Positions 5,304 to 6,089 of a stretch of DNA of 6,089 nucleotides are shown here, in pieces. A model generated the notes under the pieces. The model worked only from the letters and a program-made list of their open reading frames with translations, made no database searches and was not told where the DNA came from. Position numbers and translations under genes: made by a program. The stretch covers positions 1 to 6,089 of the forward strand of contig JACQCB010000202.1 of the NCBI GenBank assembly GCA_016201805.1, in the 5' to 3' direction. Within the stretch, counting starts at the first letter, position 1. Each line of letters opens with the position of its first letter. Source of the stretch: Nitrospirota bacterium. Its GTDB lineage: Bacteria > Nitrospirota > Nitrospiria > Nitrospirales > Nitrospiraceae.

Positions 5304-5872
5304 TGCTGGTACTGGGCGACTGGCTGCACTTCTCCAGCCTGCGGCCGTCGGCCGCCCGGTACGGCTGCCGCATCGCAAGGACGGAGGACCGGCTGCCTCT
5401 GGTGTCTGTTACGAAACTGACGACACAGTTCGGCAGCACCGGCCTGCTCCGATTCCCCCACGGCGCCGCGCGCCTGTTTCCGGACGAACGGCAACTGGTG
5501 CTGCGTCCGCAGCGCCGACTCAGGACCGCCTGGCCCATGAAAGGCTTCATCGAACTGGAAGCGGAGGGGGAGAGCACCAAGCTAGTCTGTCACAAGTTGA
5601 TCCCCTGGTCCTCAGCCATCCTCACTCTCGTCTGGTTCCTCACGGTCGGCATCGGAACCTTGGCCTTCGTCGTCCTGTACCTGACCGATGGAGGTCTCGC
5701 CTCGCTCAGCAGTATCATGATGGGATTGGGCATCCTCGGCATCGGTTTGCTGGTCGTTGCCTTCGGCCTCGTCACCGTGGTCTTTGCCTATCGGATGGAA
5801 GACCACCGTCTCGCGCAAGCGTATCAGGACTTGCGAGAGGCGCTGGGGCAAGACACGCCCCTGGTATCGTGA
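5264..5872 (+). CDS. Hypothetical inner-membrane protein, three predicted helices
   Basis: This 202-residue protein belongs to no family I recognise. Three hydrophobic segments are visible: about 2-22 (GLFGGFLFLMLVLG), about 114-140 (AILTLVWFLTVGIGTLAFVV) and about 151-176 (IMMGLGILGIGLLVVAFGLV). Between the first and second lies a soluble part of about 90 residues with many Arg residues (RPQRRLRTAW at 81-90) and a beta-like FIELEAEGESTKLVCHKL (95-112). The C-terminal tail of about 26 residues is charged (YRMEDHRLAQAY). The positive residues after helix 1 hint that the middle part is cytoplasmic, though this is only a topology guess. The first helix is probably an anchor, since no signal-peptidase site stands out. 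The start is uncertain: ATG 5264 opens directly at the helix, while a GTG at 5246 would add 6 residues. It diverges from pmtA, so a shared role in the envelope is possible but unproven. Confidence 0.72.
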   Translation: MLLAGLFGGFLFLMLVLGDWLHFSSLRPSAARYGCRIARTEDRLPLVSVTKLTTQFGSTGLLRFPHGAARLFPDERQLVLRPQRRLRTAWPMKGFIELEAEGESTKLVCHKLIPWSSAILTLVWFLTVGIGTLAFVVLYLTDGGLASLSSIMMGLGILGIGLLVVAFGLVTVVFAYRMEDHRLAQAYQDLREALGQDTPLVS

Positions 5873-5881
5873 AGGATAACC

Positions 5882-6089
5882 CTAGGGGAGAAACGTCTCC
5901 AGAAGAGGCCGGTATTCATCGGGGGGATCGACCTTGCCGGAACGGGCCAGACCGGCGATGAGGCCGCGGTGCTTGAGGCCCAATCCTGAGGCCACGAAGG
6001 CCGTCCGGTACTGTGCCCATCGCTGGGCCTCGTCCGCAACGATCTTCGCCCGCTCGTCCGGCGTCAGGGCCTTGAGCGCGGCAATCAGG
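5882..6089 (-). CDS. C-terminal fragment of an unrecognised protein (cut by window edge)
   Basis: A minus-strand frame is open from the right edge to a TAG at 5884-5882 and supplies the last 68 residues of a protein. The visible part begins LIAALKALTPDERAKIV, continues through QRWAQYRTAFVASG and GLKHRGLIAGLARSGKVD, and ends PLLETFLP. It looks mostly alpha-helical and soluble, with good third-position G/C bias. I know no matching family, and the N-terminal part lies outside the window. Its stop is only 9 nt from the stop of the convergent membrane-protein gene. Confidence 0.65.
   Translation of the reverse strand, partial: LIAALKALTPDERAKIVADEAQRWAQYRTAFVASGLGLKHRGLIAGLARSGKVDPPDEYRPLLETFLP

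Noticed and set aside
5880..5887. CCCTAGGG palindrome between the convergent stops, as a terminator or operator
   Set aside because: It is only 8 bp with no loop and no T-run, so it is too short to support either role.
5177..5961. Overlapping frames opposite and alongside the membrane-protein gene
   Set aside because: The frame with three clean hydrophobic helices is the credible one. The others are Arg/Pro/Ser-rich shadows.

Overview
The window looks like an ordinary stretch of chromosome from a GC-rich (by eye about 60% G+C) Gram-negative bacterium. Genes are packed tightly on both strands. I see no insertion sequence, CRISPR array, tRNA or rRNA. The taxon cannot be fixed from the sequence alone. 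A Nitrospira-like organism is my guess from the overall character of the proteins, at low confidence.

Layout from left to right. (1) On the minus strand, a single-domain VOC protein resembling extradiol dioxygenases (443-889) is followed 23 nt later by a zeta-crystallin-type NADPH:quinone reductase that runs off the left edge (1-419). (2) Divergent from that pair, on the plus strand, is a full-length Ada protein (962-2095), a methyl sensor, transcription factor and O6-methylguanine-DNA methyltransferase. (3) Convergent with ada, on the minus strand, is a two-gene unit: a pirin-family cupin (2522-3250) and a second VOC protein (2109-2519). Only 2 nt separate the pirin stop from the VOC start, and a promoter with a perfect TTGACA -35 box precedes pirin. 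(4) On the plus strand is a 290-residue soluble protein that I do not recognise (3444-4316). (5) On the minus strand is a PmtA-type phospholipid N-methyltransferase (4356-4997). (6) Divergent from it, on the plus strand, is a 202-residue protein with three predicted membrane helices (5264-5872). (7) On the minus strand is the C-terminal end of an unrecognised gene cut by the right edge (5882-6089).

The left half has a loose theme: repair of alkylated DNA (Ada), quinone and electrophile handling (quinone reductase, pirin) and two small metal-enzyme-fold VOC proteins. Together these suggest a reactive-electrophile or aromatic-compound stress neighbourhood. This is inference from family membership, and nothing in the sequence proves co-regulation. 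The right half concerns the membrane: a likely phosphatidylcholine-pathway enzyme beside an unknown membrane protein.

The most unusual signal concerns start sites. The five complete or 5'-complete minus-strand genes all have clear Shine-Dalgarno sequences. The plus-strand genes have none. Two of them (ada and the 290-residue gene) have a TAnAAT -10-like hexamer exactly 6 nt before the ATG, as expected for leaderless transcripts. I found no convincing new multi-gene system.
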